DNA of 64,000 bases from Atopsyche davidsoni (GCA_022113835.1 JAILWY010000025.1:6014001-6078000); one strand, 5' to 3'. Shown: positions 8,951 through 20,929, counted from the stretch's first letter. Numbers and translations are program-made. Notes: a model not told the origin generated them from the letters alone.

Positions 8951-10168
8951 TTTTATCTAGTATTGTCTGTTGATCTACTTTGCAATGTGATTGCGTGATA
9001 TTATTTACACCAAGCTCTTTTTATCGCCTATAGACCTTTTATGCAGACTGATTGAATGATATTATTCAGTTGCTATGCAGATTTATGATTGAATATTGTT
9101 TAAACCTTGTCCCTAATATTTTTTTTAGACTTATTATGAAATCTGATTATAAAGTACAATTAAAATATATCCACTTGTATTGTCTTCAAATTTCCTATAC
9201 AAAGTGATCGTATAATATTATTTAGATCAAGCCCTTTGTGCCTTTGTTGTTTAGATCTAGCTCTTTGTATTTATGAATAATATGTTATTAGTGCATTGAT
9301 ACATGTAGCTAGTAATGATATAATTGTTTATATATAAAATAAACTATCTATTATCATGAAAAAAAAAAAAGTAGAAAAAATATATTTAAATATGCAGTTT
9401 TACTATAGAAAACTTATGTAATAATTAATAACAATTAGATACAAATACAGCACAGTACCAAAATAAATAGAAATAATTATAATATCAGACAACTAATTTT
9501 GTTAATACCTGTTTACTAGGAAGATAAAATAAAATAGAAGCTGCTATCTCCAAGTAGCAGTAATCGACAGCAGGGCCCTGGAGGCTCGGAACTTTTCTCT
9601 CTGCCCTAAGCGCTGTGTTCCTGTTGAGATAAAGACCGCACAATTTCAATCCACTACATCGATAAGCACAACAGAAACACCAACGGAAGACCCTTATCTT
9701 TCACATCAAAACATTATACTTTAGTAACAACCAAATAATAATTATCTTATCATATTATTTATTTAAAAAAAAAACAGTTTCTTTTTGTTTTAAAATATTT
9801 TGTTTAAATTATAAAGAAATTGCATGCATCTTTTTTCTTTGAAGATAATATCAAATAATTTTTTAATTTGAGTTATAAATATTGGCTACTGTGTTTCAAT
9901 ATTCTTTCATGATTTTTTTTAAGTGGAAACACTACGGAAGCAGTCATTTTTAATTTGCTGCTATCTTGTTAACTAGGAAGACCCCAGGTTTTTTTAAAGC
10001 GGGATATCAGAGAATTACTCAGGTATAGATTAGGGTGCCGTAAAAGTTGTCCACGTGTCACTCCAGAGATAACCCCGTCTGGGCAGACCCACTTCGATTT
10101 TCGATAGGGTGAGTGCAGGTGGAATGGAACACTTAAATATTTATTAATATATATTATATATATATATA
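8951..10168. other. AT-rich sequence with two mixed patches
   Basis: Patches at 9535-9670 (GCTGCTATCTCCAAGTAGCAG, GGGCCCTGGAGGCTCGG) and 10010-10135 have balanced composition and no open frame. GCTGCTATCTCCAAGTAGCAG could form a hairpin. The end is a TA run into which the following transposon inserted. Confidence 0.45.
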
Positions 10169-10183
10169 TTAGGGTGTCCCTTA
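10169..10183. repeat. Left terminal inverted repeat of the 2.2 kb transposon
   Basis: TTAGGGTGTCCCTTA, exactly complementary to the right end. AGGG-TGT-CCCT is also palindromic within the repeat. Confidence 0.9.
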
Positions 10184-10471
10184 TATGACCAAAAAAATTT
10201 TTTTTTCAAATTTCGAAATGCATACCCTCTACATTTTTTACTAATGCTATAAGATACTCAAATATAAAATTTCATCTTTCTAGAAAAATTGCAACTAGTG
10301 CCGACCGAGCTTCAATGTTTAGTAAAAAACGTGTTTTGTCTTGATATTTCGGTCTGGTATAAAATCATTATAAATGCAATAAATTAAGTGAATAATAGTA
10401 AAAATTTAATTAAATGAAATTTATCTTTAATCAAAAACATAAAGTAATAACAATCAGTCAGGGTAACTTTT

Positions 10472-12119
10472 TTATAGAGTTGTTTTTTTACAGTCCGGAT
10501 ACAATTTTCTATGTTCCTGGACACAGCGCAGCAAGAACTGTTTTTGTTCTTCTTCAGCCGCGATAAGTCCGTTAAAATCTTGCATCATTTTAACAGCCCT
10601 TTCAGCAGTATCATTCACAACCCTCAAATAACTTATTTTTCTTTTAGCTTCCACAAAAGCACTATTATTATTCCAAGAAGATACATCTTCCTTTAGAAAA
10701 CTGTCGTCGATCTGCAGTCGTGATAAAAATTGTTTGCTCTTTTCCGATACGAAATCATCCAGTGTTTTACAAACATAAGCAAACATCTTGTAGAGTCTTT
10801 TTGTCCTTCGCAGTTATTCTGCATTGTGACTGAAGTAAACACATTTTTAAAGAATAGATCGCTCTCGCCATCCAGCGTGCCTGATGCATGGCTTTGGGGG
10901 GGCTTAGTTTTAATTTTTCCTCTGAGTCTCCTCCCAAAAATATTACGCACAGTTCGACCAATTTGCGGTAGTCATCTCTTACATAACCTTTGTCTAATTC
11001 TGCCTTATAAAATATTAAAAAAGCTTGAATGTCTGTCTCGGCAACACGTTGTTTTACGAAATTAAGAGATGGTTCAATGTTACTAGCGTCGATGTTTTTC
11101 CAATTTTCTCTGAACTTTTTAAACATTGGAGTATCTGGGCTACTAGTAATTTACTTAATTTTACTTTCAAAGACAGCTTTTAGGACCAATTCATAAACAT
11201 GATGACGACAGACGAGCAGTAATTCTCTTCCTAAAGTTTCTCCAAAATAGCACAAGCTCCATTAAAACGGCCAGTATTGAAAGCTGTTGTGTCGCAGCAC
11301 ATTATTTGTACTTTATCGTGAAGGTTCTAGTCAAAAAGAGCTGTTGAGACAGCCTTAGCTTGATGTTTTTCAGAAGAATGTTCTAGTTTTGGCACTGCAA
11401 GAAGCTGTTCCTTATCGTCAAACGAAGCAATAACTGGCAAGCGTTCTTCTTTAGAACTTCGTACATCTAACCCGGGTAATAGTTTTCCATCCCAATGGAC
11501 TGTGACTACGTCGGGTACATTACTTCCAAAGAAGTCAGATTTTATTGCTTCTGCCCTTGATTTTCTAGTTTCAGCAGCTAGTGGTTATCTTTGTCTTACA
11601 ACCCTTTCCTCATCTTCCAATCGTCGTTGTTTAGATCTATCTTCTTTTTCCGACAATTTTTTATCAACACCATCTAAGCATCCTGGTCGATCTGGCTCTC
11701 TCTGTTTCATTAAAAATAATTTATCTTACTCTATTTTCATTCTCTCAAAAGCATCAGCATGTGCAATATCAAACAAATTATCAAGATCAATTTTGAAATT
11801 GTTCTCACGGCTCTTGAACGTAACCTGAGTTTTCTTACAATTTTTTTTGCAACTCTCTCCAAACATGATATAAATCAACAAGTTTCTTCACGCAGTTAGG
11901 ATATGCCCTTGTTGGAATTCTTGCTTTTTCCCAATATATGATGCACTCCCTAATCACAAGATTTGCACTTTCACTAACAATCAGTTTAATCTCACGAATA
12001 TTGTAAAATAGGACCGAGGGAATTTGTCGATTAGATGGTAATTTTGCACCATTTATTTGATATCTAGGCAAACCGATAAGGAAATAATTTTGTTTATCAC
12101 TCCGTAATTCCACCGACAT
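10472..12119 (-). pseudogene. Decayed transposase of the 2.2 kb element
   Basis: Minus strand, read from 12119. The N-terminal part contains NYFLIGLPRYQI and WEKARIPTRAYPNCVKKL (12119-11835). After a frameshift come DLDNLFDIAHADAFERMKIE, REPDRPGCL, VHWDGKLLPG and IMCCDTTAFNTGRFNGA. After another shift FKKFRENWKNI and MHQARWMARAIYSLK follow (11126-10767). A third shift leads to NDTAERAVKMMQDFN and EEQKQFLLRCVQEHRK (10786-10472). Acidic residues in HWDGK and CCDTT are plausible members of a DDE-type catalytic core. Stops lie at 11726, 11585, 11327 and 11231. The joint near 10780 seems to lack about 100 residues. Similar proteins are widespread in arthropod and cnidarian genomes, usually as uncharacterised proteins. 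I think of IS3EU or a hAT relative but cannot decide. Confidence 0.75.
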
Positions 12120-12356
12120 GTTAACGCACTAAACAATGGAGCACTACTAATCTCAAAAATCACGTATGAAATGACAAATAAAACATGCAGTTACAAGTCA
12201 CAGCGCAGTACTTACGCAACTTGTATGGACAAGTTAAAATCGCAAGTCGGCACGGGTTACCGTTTATAAATCAAACTAATATTTTTTTCTAGACAATATA
12301 GGGTTATTACTAAACTTTTAAGAAGGTATGCGTAAAAAAATATTGAACTTGAATTT

Positions 12357-12367
12357 TAAGGGACACC

Positions 12368-12371
<4 letters not shown>
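12357..12371. repeat. Right terminal inverted repeat of the 2.2 kb transposon
   Basis: TAAGGGACACCCTAA, exact complement of the left end, followed at once by (TA)n. Confidence 0.9.

Positions 12372-12406
<35 letters not shown>
12372..12406. repeat. (TA)n microsatellite
   Basis: About 17 TA dinucleotides; the left part of the same target run lies before 10169. Confidence 0.95.
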
Positions 12407-12409
<3 letters not shown>

Positions 12410-13325
12410 CATAATACAAAATAAATTTAATATTTTTGACAGCAAGCTTGGTGGAGTTCATTTTTAAATTAATGATTTTTTTTTCCACGTTTTATTTTTA
12501 GTCTATACTATTGGCATTTTAAAATAGAAAAATTGTTTGAAAATGTCGTCCTTTTTTTAATACAGCAAATATTGAGTAATATAGATGTCATTATTTTTAT
12601 ACTCTTTTTCAATAAATATAATTTTTGTTCACACTTTTTTTAATTTCACCGTTACTAAAACATGTCTAGGTAAATATTCCATAACTCCTGCACTAACCCC
12701 ACGGATTTCCTCGCACGCTTACCTTACAAACCCGACCCAGGGTTTTCCCTTTGATATTAATTTTTACATCCACTTTACAAGTTGTTATTTAATTAGGCGT
12801 AGCAGGCTTGAGCAGTATCAATATTCAGAACCTCAATACTTTAATATCGTTTAAAATAACAGGATATTCAAAGACGTTTTGAAATTGAATACCACTAAAC
12901 ACCTCATTTTACCTTATATTTTAAATAACATTCAGCAAAATTTACTTAAATCGTTTATATTCTGCTATCCCTGCGTACCTTTTTTTAATACTTTTTAACG
13001 CATTATACAAATTACACCAATTAATACAGTTTACCTGCATCCTGGTTCAGTTCTGTCTTTTAGTGGGAATATTTTTTAAAACTTAACCCATAATCAACGC
13101 TGTCCAGTATAAGGCTTTCTCTGGACGAGTATAGCCCATTGAACCCACCAAAATTGTTAGGGTAACTTATCTTAACAAATCTTATTCTAATAAGTTCATT
13201 CATTACTATCCGGGAGTATTGGTTAAAATCTTATTGACCTACTAGTTCTAGAATATCATTCGATAAAAAATTGTTTATGTACATATTTAATTTTTAATAA
13301 TTCTCGATGATATATATATTTCGTT
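12407..13325. other. AT-rich sequence, no supported gene
   Basis: An 89-codon frame at 12585-12854 has a hydrophobic start and no family signature. I regard it as chance. Nothing else is recognised. Confidence 0.5.
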
Positions 13326-13570
13326 TTGCTCTTTATTGTCTGGTTAGGGTGCAAGGACGCATTTCTTATGGCACCTCGATTTTCAATAGGGGTATTTGCG
13401 TTGCCCGTCCCCCTATTTAAAAGGAGATTTATCGAGTCTGTTAACACAGCGCAGATTCTTGTTTCTCTCTTGGTGTTGCCACAATATTTGGCAACACCAA
13501 GTCCGCAGAGGAACAGGCCCCGAGCCCGCGAGGCTTTTTTTAATCAAGGGCAACACTCTCGGATACTTTG
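13326..13570. other. GC-balanced island with a perfect hairpin
   Basis: A 12-bp perfect inverted repeat (CTTGGTGTTGCC, 13469-13480; partner 13490-13501) encloses a 9-base loop. The surrounding 240 bp is non-repetitive (GGCACCTCGATTTTCAATAG, CCGAGCCCGCGAGGC). Two overlapping open frames (13326-13628, 13396-13593) show no family motif, and open frames are expected by chance in GC-richer sequence. Confidence 0.4.
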
Positions 13571-13624
13571 CATTCCTGAAGATTACATATTAAATACAAA
13601 AATTATACGAATGTACGTAGAGCC

Positions 13625-13762
13625 TTAACCGCCTCATGGTGCAGTGCTTGATTTGAGAAATGAAGAAATGAGTTATTTTTATTTTTTTACATCATAAATA
13701 AACTTCAATTTCAGAAAACACAAAAACAGGCGTTCGATCCATGTTTTCTGGACGCCTGAAAT
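13625..13762 (+). repeat. Possible split tRNA-like or SINE fragment
   Basis: A-box-like CATGGTGCAGTGCTTG (13636) and B-box-like GGCGTTCGATCC (13729-13740) are about 95 bases apart, twice the normal spacing. CAGGCGT and ACGCCTG (13727-13758) form a stem around the B box. It may be a diverged SINE with an insertion; a functional gene is unlikely. Confidence 0.25.
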
Positions 13763-14849
13763 AAATATATAAAAAATGTATTTATTTGCAACCCCTGCTT
13801 TAATTTGGGTTTTTCACTTCAATGTATTCATATCTTTCAGGAACAAAGGCTCTTGTAACTAATTTTAAAAAAAAAACACATACTTTTCGGCCGTTACTTT
13901 GTTACTGACTGATGTCCAAAGGCAGTAGTTTATTATAGTGTAGATACATTATATAATTGAAGGCAGTGGCTGGGTGTTCCTTACAATTTATATTTGTCGA
14001 TACAACAATATAACACCTTTAAACTATTTTTTTGATCTGAATAAGGCTGTTCAGCATATTTGGGTCGGTGGCACAACCCTGAGTGGGTTTCGGTCGTTAA
14101 CAGAGATTCGTCGCCCAGCTGATGCATGCTTTTAATAAGCGCCTTAGAACAACAAATTTATATCGACTTTCGATTATTTCTTCTTCTTTTTTTCCCTTGG
14201 CCGTCTCTCTCTCGCTCGGCAAACAGACGGGTTATTTATTACGAACAATTTGGAGGAATTAAACTGAACCGATAAACTCTTTAGTCCGCTGACTGCCTCG
14301 GGTCGATTTGAATATTAGTTGGACTTATGTTAATTATAATTTGAACACTTTGTTTTAACGCTTATGTAAGATCGTTTTTTCAATGATTAATCGTTCTATT
14401 GTGTAGAAAGTTATAAGACTCGTGTAGATATTTGTCTTCCTGTTAGCTCAGCTATTGGACGAATACTTCTTATATTATTGGCTATTAATTATTTCTAGAC
14501 TTTAAAAAAAAATCTGTATTTAACTACAACAAAAAAAAATACTTAATCTAAATAAAAAGTGTAACTCTATTTATATGTTAACTTGAGCAAAAAAAATGTT
14601 ATTTTAATCACAAGTAAAATATTTAGAGTAAAATTAATATCAAATCTATCCTTAAATCCGCAAGTTATTAAAAATTTAGTTAGCATTTTTATTTGAGTAA
14701 GCTCAGATCAGTTGTTTGAAAATATAATTTGAAAAATATCATCACGCCAATATTCACGAGTCTCTGTGTTATAAAAATCCGGTTAATTAAGCAATAATCA
14801 ACGTGTATAGAAACTAAAACTTAATCGAGCTGAAAAAAAATAATCAAAC
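13763..14849. other. AT-rich sequence with mixed patch 14060-14320
   Basis: The patch (GGGTCGGTGGCACAACCCTG, CTCTCTCGCTCGGCAAACAG, TCGGGTCGATTTGAATATTA) is non-repetitive and without ORF; candidate regulatory sequence. The rest is A/T tracts. Confidence 0.4.
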
Positions 14850-15170
14850 GTTATTAGACGTTTGAAAGAGCAATTCCCACTCGGGATCGAGCTCATCGAA
14901 ATTTAAATTAAAACAGCGCCGGACGGACAGGGCAGCTGTCGAGTTTCTCGCTCTCTCCCTAATTAATCGAGTGAATCGATAAACGATCCAGCTTTATTGA
15001 TCGATCGAATCGAATAATCGACGCCAGCCAATTAGCTCGCCTGGGTCAACACCAGCAGTGGCGCGCCGCGGGAGACTGGGACTGCAAGCTTAAAAATTGC
15101 ACGCTTTATACTATCGCTTGTCTTTCGCGATGCCGGTGACCTTGGGTATTATTTATTAATCAACCGTTTA
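14850..15170. other. GC-balanced island, candidate regulatory element
   Basis: Dense homeodomain- and GATA-like words occur: CTAATTAATCGAGTGAATCG, ATAAACGATCC, TTGATCGATCGAATCG, GCCAATTAGCTCGCC. There is no open frame. The run of ATCGA words may reflect binding-site clustering or simple low-complexity drift. Confidence 0.4.
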
Positions 15171-15351
15171 TGCATAAAGACGCTTAAGCTATACATGCAG
15201 TGACACAACTGACAACAAAATGTTATTAGTCAATATCGTCTTTTAGATTTAACATAAAACCATTGCTCAGATCTTTGCATTGATAAATGAAAAATAACTA
15301 TAAATTTGACAGAAAATGAACCCCTTATTTTTTTCGTTGTTTTTTTTAATC

Positions 15352-15362
15352 GCACGCCACTG
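15352..15362 (-). mobile_element. hAT-like terminus, copy 3
   Basis: GCACGCCACTG, the complement of CAGTGGCGTGC. Element body lies to the left; a possible degenerate partner (CAGTGACAC) is at 15198. Only this end is certain. Confidence 0.5.
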
Positions 15363-15785
15363 TGGCTAGTGTTTCTCAGTATAAAGACGTGGCTCGATTG
15401 CTTCAATAGCTCGCTATAGTTACCGTATAATCAATTCGACTCCTGGTCAAGACGATCATTCGTGACATTTACCTTAAGTGTTTATTTAAAAAATAATCGA
15501 GTATTGCCACATTGAGTGACAACAAATATTGAATCATAAAATAAAACATTTAGCATACACAAAACAAAACCTGAATATGGTTCAGTGCTTTACAGGAAAC
15601 AGACCGAAAAACGAATTTTATTCGGTATTTTTAGTATTATTAACTAAAATCAATTTAACACATTTGATTTTTACAAAATTTTTTAAAAAGTTAATGTACA
15701 CTGGCGGCGAAAAAATATATAATTTCATGTGAAATAAAATAGTTTCTTATTTTTTACATATTTTTTTAAAATTTTAATAAACTAC
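15363..15785. other. AT-rich sequence
   Basis: No supported feature. A 67-codon frame at 15529-15732 has no recognisable motif. Confidence 0.5.
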
Positions 15786-16030
15786 GAGCGGTCAGTATTT
15801 CTTCGCCCGAGTGAGTGGTTAGTCCTCTAAGCAAATACTCAAAAGACCCAACCACTCTTGTAATGCCACAAAATAAGGCAGTGAGTTGCGCCAACAGCCT
15901 CGTTGCAACAACCATAATCTCTCCCCATAACCGGGAATAATGCCGGCCATTACTGTGCAAGAGGCTGGTGGGAAATAACAAGGCAACGCCACTTGTCACG
16001 TGCCCGCCCACCTTTTATTGAGATATCGCC
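15786..16030. other. GC-balanced island, candidate regulatory element
   Basis: Complex sequence (ACGAGCGGTCAGTATTTCTT, GCCGGCCATTACTGTGC, TTGTCACGTGCCCGCCCACC) includes a CACGTG E-box. The opposite-strand 81-codon frame shows no family motif. Confidence 0.35.
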
Positions 16031-16160
16031 CAACGTATACCTTAATTCTATAATTTTTCGATTATTACTTTACGCGGTTATTCCACTTTGATTTCATCAC
16101 ATATTCATATAAAATAACATATCAATTTAATTATAAATATTAATACGAATAAACAGCAGT

Positions 16161-16240
16161 CAATTGTGTCATAGCGTGTGTAGGCTCAAATATTATAAAG
16201 AGGACACTATTCCAGTTACTATTGTGTCGCAGCGTATCCA
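16161..16240. mobile_element. Two right-end-like fragments of the GCTGCG TIR family
   Basis: CAATTGTGTCATAGCGTGTG (16161) and ATTGTGTCGCAGCGTATCC (16221) repeat the family's right end about 60 bp apart. This is the same spacing seen in the ladder at 28957-29403. Confidence 0.45.
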
Positions 16241-17984
16241 AGCTAAGATTGCTAGAATAGATTTACTTAATTTTTTGACAGCTTTCTATTTGCATTCTTG
16301 TATTGTATCAGTAAAAGAAAAATGGGCTTTCTGTTCGCTCGGCGACACTATCTTCGCAGGCTTCACGATCTCGTCGGAGATAGCATTCTGTTCATAACGA
16401 AAGTATCTATTAATTCGATTACACCATCTCGTACAAAGCGACAATCGATCAACCAGATTATCTGTTAATAAAAAAATGCATAAACATGCCTAGCTATGCA
16501 AAGAATTTTGTAGTGAATAATCAATTAAAAAATGTCCCTCTTGATTGGTGAAAAAAAACTACTCAATGTAAAACAAGACAGAAAAAACTCTAACATGGAC
16601 TCAGCGGGTGTACCTGAGCAGCTGACTGATAATGCTTAGCCCATATATCGACAGTGGACCATCACAACGCTGTAAACAACGTATGATACAATTTAGAATA
16701 AATAAAATTCATGTGATTTATTCTACATTCGTGTTACACTCAAAAAAAAATTTGATAAGATTTTTAAAAAGAAAAACATGTAGATAAGCATATTTTGATA
16801 AAATATTTAGCAATTGGCGAATACCGTCCCAGTGCTCGATTTTTTTGTGATTCAGTCTCAGCGAATAATGCAAAATGCGAATAAGCGTGTCGAGGACTTT
16901 ATAAAGTAAATTCGTCAATAATTGCTTGTTACATCGTTCTGCCGATCAACCGTCCGCATTAAACTTTCTTTTCGTTAATCAGTTTTTTTACGCCCGCTGG
17001 TTAGATTATTAATTACTGTTGAACGATTTCAGCAACTCCTTACTGATATCGCATTGACAGGTGTCGAATTGACAAATGTCAGTTGAATAGTTAAAAGTAT
17101 ATTTTGACATTTTGTATTTTGAGCTGTCAACTCGTCCGATGGAAACTAGACCCAGTTAAAATGTTACTGAATATAATTATAATTATTAGATTGCTAATTG
17201 ATAATTACTGATAATTTATTTTTTTACTGTATTTTTTCTCCACAGTAATGTTATCTTTTTATTCGTTGATCTAGAATTCAGTTGCCTCATATCAGGTGTG
17301 TTTTTAGTCGATGGGTGACTTGTATATAATTATTGAATTTAATAATAAAATTTGGGCATTTGAACCAGGTCAATTAAACACAAGACATGACAGGCATAAC
17401 TCGTAAAGAGACAGCTTCAAGTTATAACGTAAGTAAGCCTGTTTTACTCTGAGGGACAGTCTTTTCACCTCTCAATAAAGCTATGATTAAATAGGTATGT
17501 TCCAGTAGCGTACGATGAGTTCCACATCAAGAGCAGCTTTTATAAATAAATAAACGAATCACGTAGTAAAAAGACATGAATCAGATTCAAAACGTGAGAA
17601 GATTAGATTATCAGATTAAATATAACAATATTACTTAAAAATACTAACATGATTAAACTACAAAATAGTAAGATGAAACATTGAATTTAACTATTTTATA
17701 ATTGATTTCATTGCTTGTCAAATGATTTATATTTTCGTAACTCAAAGTTTCAGTTTTAAGAAATAAAAATTAAATTTAGTACACTAATCAAATGTACATA
17801 TTATATTATATTAAACGACTTGTCCATCAAGCTCACAATCACTCCAACAACTACCTTTTTATTCATTGATCGAAAATCGACTCGATTAAATCGAATGTAG
17901 GATAATTATACTTGCATGTATCATTGCATGCCAATCTGAATGTGTAATTTTCAACAAATCGGTCTTGTAATAATTAGCTTAATG
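16241..17984. other. AT-rich sequence, mixed patch 16320-16470
   Basis: The patch (CTCGGCGACACTATCTTCGC, CGTACAAAGCGACAATCGAT) shows no ORF with motif. Nothing else is recognised. Confidence 0.45.
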
Positions 17985-18125
17985 CACTTAATGACTCGCG
18001 TAATGCTACCTGGTAGTGCATCTCTCCAGGACATTAAAGTCCGTAATTTATCGCAGCTCGTCCCATTAGGTATAAAGTTGCAATGGAATCACCTGTTAGA
18101 TGCCATTAGATAAGTAAGTAACTGG
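17985..18125. other. GC-balanced island, candidate regulatory element
   Basis: TGCACTTAATGACTCGCGTA, GACATTAAAGTCCGTAATTT and GATGCCATTAGATAAG give several ATTA-type cores in 140 bp of unique sequence. No ORF. Confidence 0.4.
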
Positions 18126-18308
18126 AAACCTTGCAGTTTATGATTTAATCTTGTTTTTTTTAATGAGAGACTTGACCTGTTTCGTTGTGTTCAGTCATAA
18201 AATCAGTGTTTATATTTATACGCATAGATAACGCAAATTAAACAGCATCGCTATGGTGTCATGTAGCAACTGATCTATATATTTACAAATCGGGTAATGT
18301 TTGCTTTA

Positions 18309-18336
18309 AGTTGCATAGACATGTTGCTATGCAACT
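18309..18336. repeat. Perfect 10-bp hairpin
   Basis: AGTTGCATAG and CTATGCAACT enclose an 8-base loop. GTTGCATAG resembles the GTTGCAGCGTGTAG ends of the short TIR family, so this may be a collapsed copy. Confidence 0.5.
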
Positions 18337-19118
18337 GCCAACTGAACCTATACACACTATAACCTAGTTGCAGGTGTTTAGCAGGCTTTGTTTGGTCAAC
18401 GCACAATAAGACGTTTTGGGCTAGTTACAGGTAGTTTTCCTTGTTTTAAAAATTGTAACACACCAAGTAATATTTTGCTCTAGCACCTTTATGCATTTTA
18501 CTAAGTCAAAAAGAGTTGTGCGGGCTACAGCCGGGGCTCACTGGAGGGGTGTACGCGGAGGGGAAGTGCCCCGAGGCGCAGTCAACCAGACTGGGGGAGC
18601 CGGCAATTATTCAGACATATTCTTTTAACACAACATTGACATCTTGATTTTAGCATCATTTTTGCATGATGGATTGTTGCTATCGTGTATTTTTTTAATT
18701 TGATTATAAATTATGCAGATGTCATATATATATGAAGTTTGATACTTCAGTGGTGGCTTTGCAAGTAATTATTTTGTCAGTGTACACAGCATAGAGGTCA
18801 TTTATTATTGTTACTAACCATGAACTATCATCGCAAACGCAAGTGAAGTTTAAAAATATAAATATGTTTTAATTATAAACCTCATTTATCAAGCCAAGTA
18901 TGCTAACACATTTATTATAATCAATTACTATATAAGTTTTAAATAAACAAAATAATCACCGGCCGCATCCGGTGCTCTCCCACCTGTCCGGTCCGTGCAG
19001 GTAATGCAAGACCTCTCATTATTTAATATATCATACAGCCTTCCCGAGTCCAGGGGTGCTCATCGCGGGCTCGACACTCCCACCCTTTTCCTTGAAGATG
19101 TTATACCTTACGTTTCAC
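18337..19118. other. Non-coding with two GC-rich patches
   Basis: Patches at 18515-18610 (GGCTACAGCCGGGGCTCACT, CAGACTGGGGGAGCCGGC) and 18955-19095 (CACCGGCCGCATCCGGTGCT, forming CACCGG...CCGGTG) contrast with the AT-rich middle. No ORF or known repeat. Confidence 0.35.
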
Positions 19119-19300
19119 CAGTGGCGTGCGTTTCGTACATGCAATAAAGCACTGCATGCCCTGAAATACATCCAAACACAAATTTATGCGTTTCCAAGAT
19201 AATTTTTCATCGAAATTTACTGTTCAATTACATACATAACATATTTATTATGAATTAATAAATTTGGGTGATTATAAAAGATTATATATTATGATATTAT
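19119..19300 (+). mobile_element. Short non-autonomous hAT-like element, copy 4 (best left end)
   Basis: It starts with CAGTGGCGTGCGTTTCGTAC, followed by TGCAATAAAGCACTGCATGC and CCTGAAATACATCC. This is the reference copy for the family. No right terminus is recognisable, so the end is estimated from the 170-190 bp length of other copies. Confidence 0.6.
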
Positions 19301-20030
19301 TTAGCGTATTTGTAGTTGTATTTCACGATCCGGGGATATCAATGACCTGGTAATTCAAGAGATTGATTGATGATTATCAATTTTCTTACAACTTTCATGT
19401 AAATTTTCAATTTTAATGGAACTGAACTGAATAAGTTATTTTAATCAATTTTTAATCAGTGTGCATTTCTCGACGTTTCCTGTGTGAATTATTTAAAACA
19501 TTTTGTTTACTGAAATAATCTATTACTCTACCTGTTTCAAAGCTGGTTGAAAAAAAACTTTCTAAGCAAATTATAACAAGTTTTTATTTAGCCCAGTTTC
19601 AAGTCAAAGAATTAGTAAACAACTTGTAATATCACACATACCGGTTGTATTCTTGGTTGCTGGTTGTATACTGATTGTATTATTAGTTTAATCCCACGTT
19701 AAATAATTTTTCATCATACTTGTCAACTAGATCTAATTTATATATATATATAAATTACGTATTAATTTTTTGTGAATCTATTTCACAAGATTAAAGATAA
19801 AAATATATAATATTAAAGATATCAAAAAGCATGTTTTTTTGTAAATCAAGTCATAATTATCCGACGCTTTAGAAGATCCTTATTCAGGGCTGAAAGGATG
19901 TAACCACGCCCCCGTTTAGAACTTCCCACCTTCTTTCAGAGCTCTGACAAAGTATCAAAGCACGAGGTTGTTACCACTCATACACGTGTGCAGATAGTGG
20001 CATAGCTCCAGTGGTTGTTAAAGCCTTAAA
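19301..20030. other. AT-rich sequence, mixed patch 19858-20030
   Basis: The patch holds CCACGCCCCCGTTTAGAAC and CACACGTGTGC-like sequence; no ORF. Otherwise plain AT-rich DNA. Confidence 0.4.
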
Positions 20031-20160
20031 AAGCCTACACACGATGCAACACAACCGACAAATTAATGTAATTAAGCTTTATTTTGGATTTTTTTTTATA
20101 ATTTTGTCAAAGTTAACATCGCGACAGTAGACTCTTTTGGTTCATCACAAATGACAACAG
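20031..20160. mobile_element. GCTGCG short TIR family, left end
   Basis: AAGCCTACACACGATGCAAC followed by ACAACCGACA is a clear left terminal repeat. The interior TTATTTTGGATTTTTTTTTA recurs in other copies (about 30320). The right end is not clear. Confidence 0.55.
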
Positions 20161-20929
20161 AATTTTGATAAACTAAAAATTAAACACTAATGAGTCTGAT
20201 TCTCTTAGCAAGTAGACTTATTTTTAGCTTATAAATAATTAAACTTGCTGCTGTCAAATTCATTAAGAGAATCTACAGTTTTTTAGAGATTGGAAAAATT
20301 GTGATCCTAAACTTAAATGTATTAAAATGGCTATTTATATATGATAAAGTTGAAAAGTAACGAAAACGTTTAAGAACATTGAACAAGAACAAACATTGAA
20401 TTAAAACTTTAAATTGTCCAACGTTTTGCAATTTATAAAATGTAGATTCGCATTCTGTGTCCAAGTATGCAAAACTAAAGGAAAATATTTTTAGGTAAAA
20501 CAGGGACATGCACATAATTGGCAACGTTTACAAGCAGTAAAAGTTTATGTGTATTTTTATAAAAAGGTATCTAATTATCATAAAAATGCACTCCGCAACT
20601 TTCTTTGTATGTGAATTTATGAAGCCTTGTAAAAGCAGATTGCACAAAAACACAAAATATCGAATTTCGTTATTTTGCGTTTTTAAAGTAAACAACCAAT
20701 GGTTACAATATATTCATTTAAAATAATTTATTTTAAGAAACGTTAGAAAGGAAATATGTAATATTCAACAAGCAAGCGCTCTATAACAAAAATGATCGTT
20801 CTTCCTTAGCCAATCATATTTGTTACTTAATATTCTGTTTCACTATTTTCTAAAACTAAATAACTGCTTCGCTACTCTCACGCTGCAAATAAAATAATGC
20901 CTTAAAAATTATTATTACTGCCATGAAAG
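20161..20929. other. AT-rich sequence
   Basis: No supported feature. The 83-codon opposite-strand frame at 20273-20524 lacks recognisable motifs. Confidence 0.5.

Larger units (their letters stand above)
10169..12371 (-). mobile_element. DNA transposon, 2.2 kb, inserted in a TA microsatellite
   Basis: Perfect 15-bp terminal inverted repeats TTAGGGTGTCCCTTA (10169-10183) and TAAGGGACACCCTAA (12357-12371) bound the element. Subterminal ATGCATACCCTC and its partner GAAGGTATGCGT extend the symmetry. (TA)n flanks both sides, so the target duplication cannot be sized. The interior encodes a decayed transposase on the minus strand, and the element is defective. The superfamily is not certain. Confidence 0.9.

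Noticed and set aside
19732..19755. Promoter at TATATATATATA runs
   Set aside because: TA runs are everywhere in the window and are microsatellites; without transcription data no promoter can be supported.
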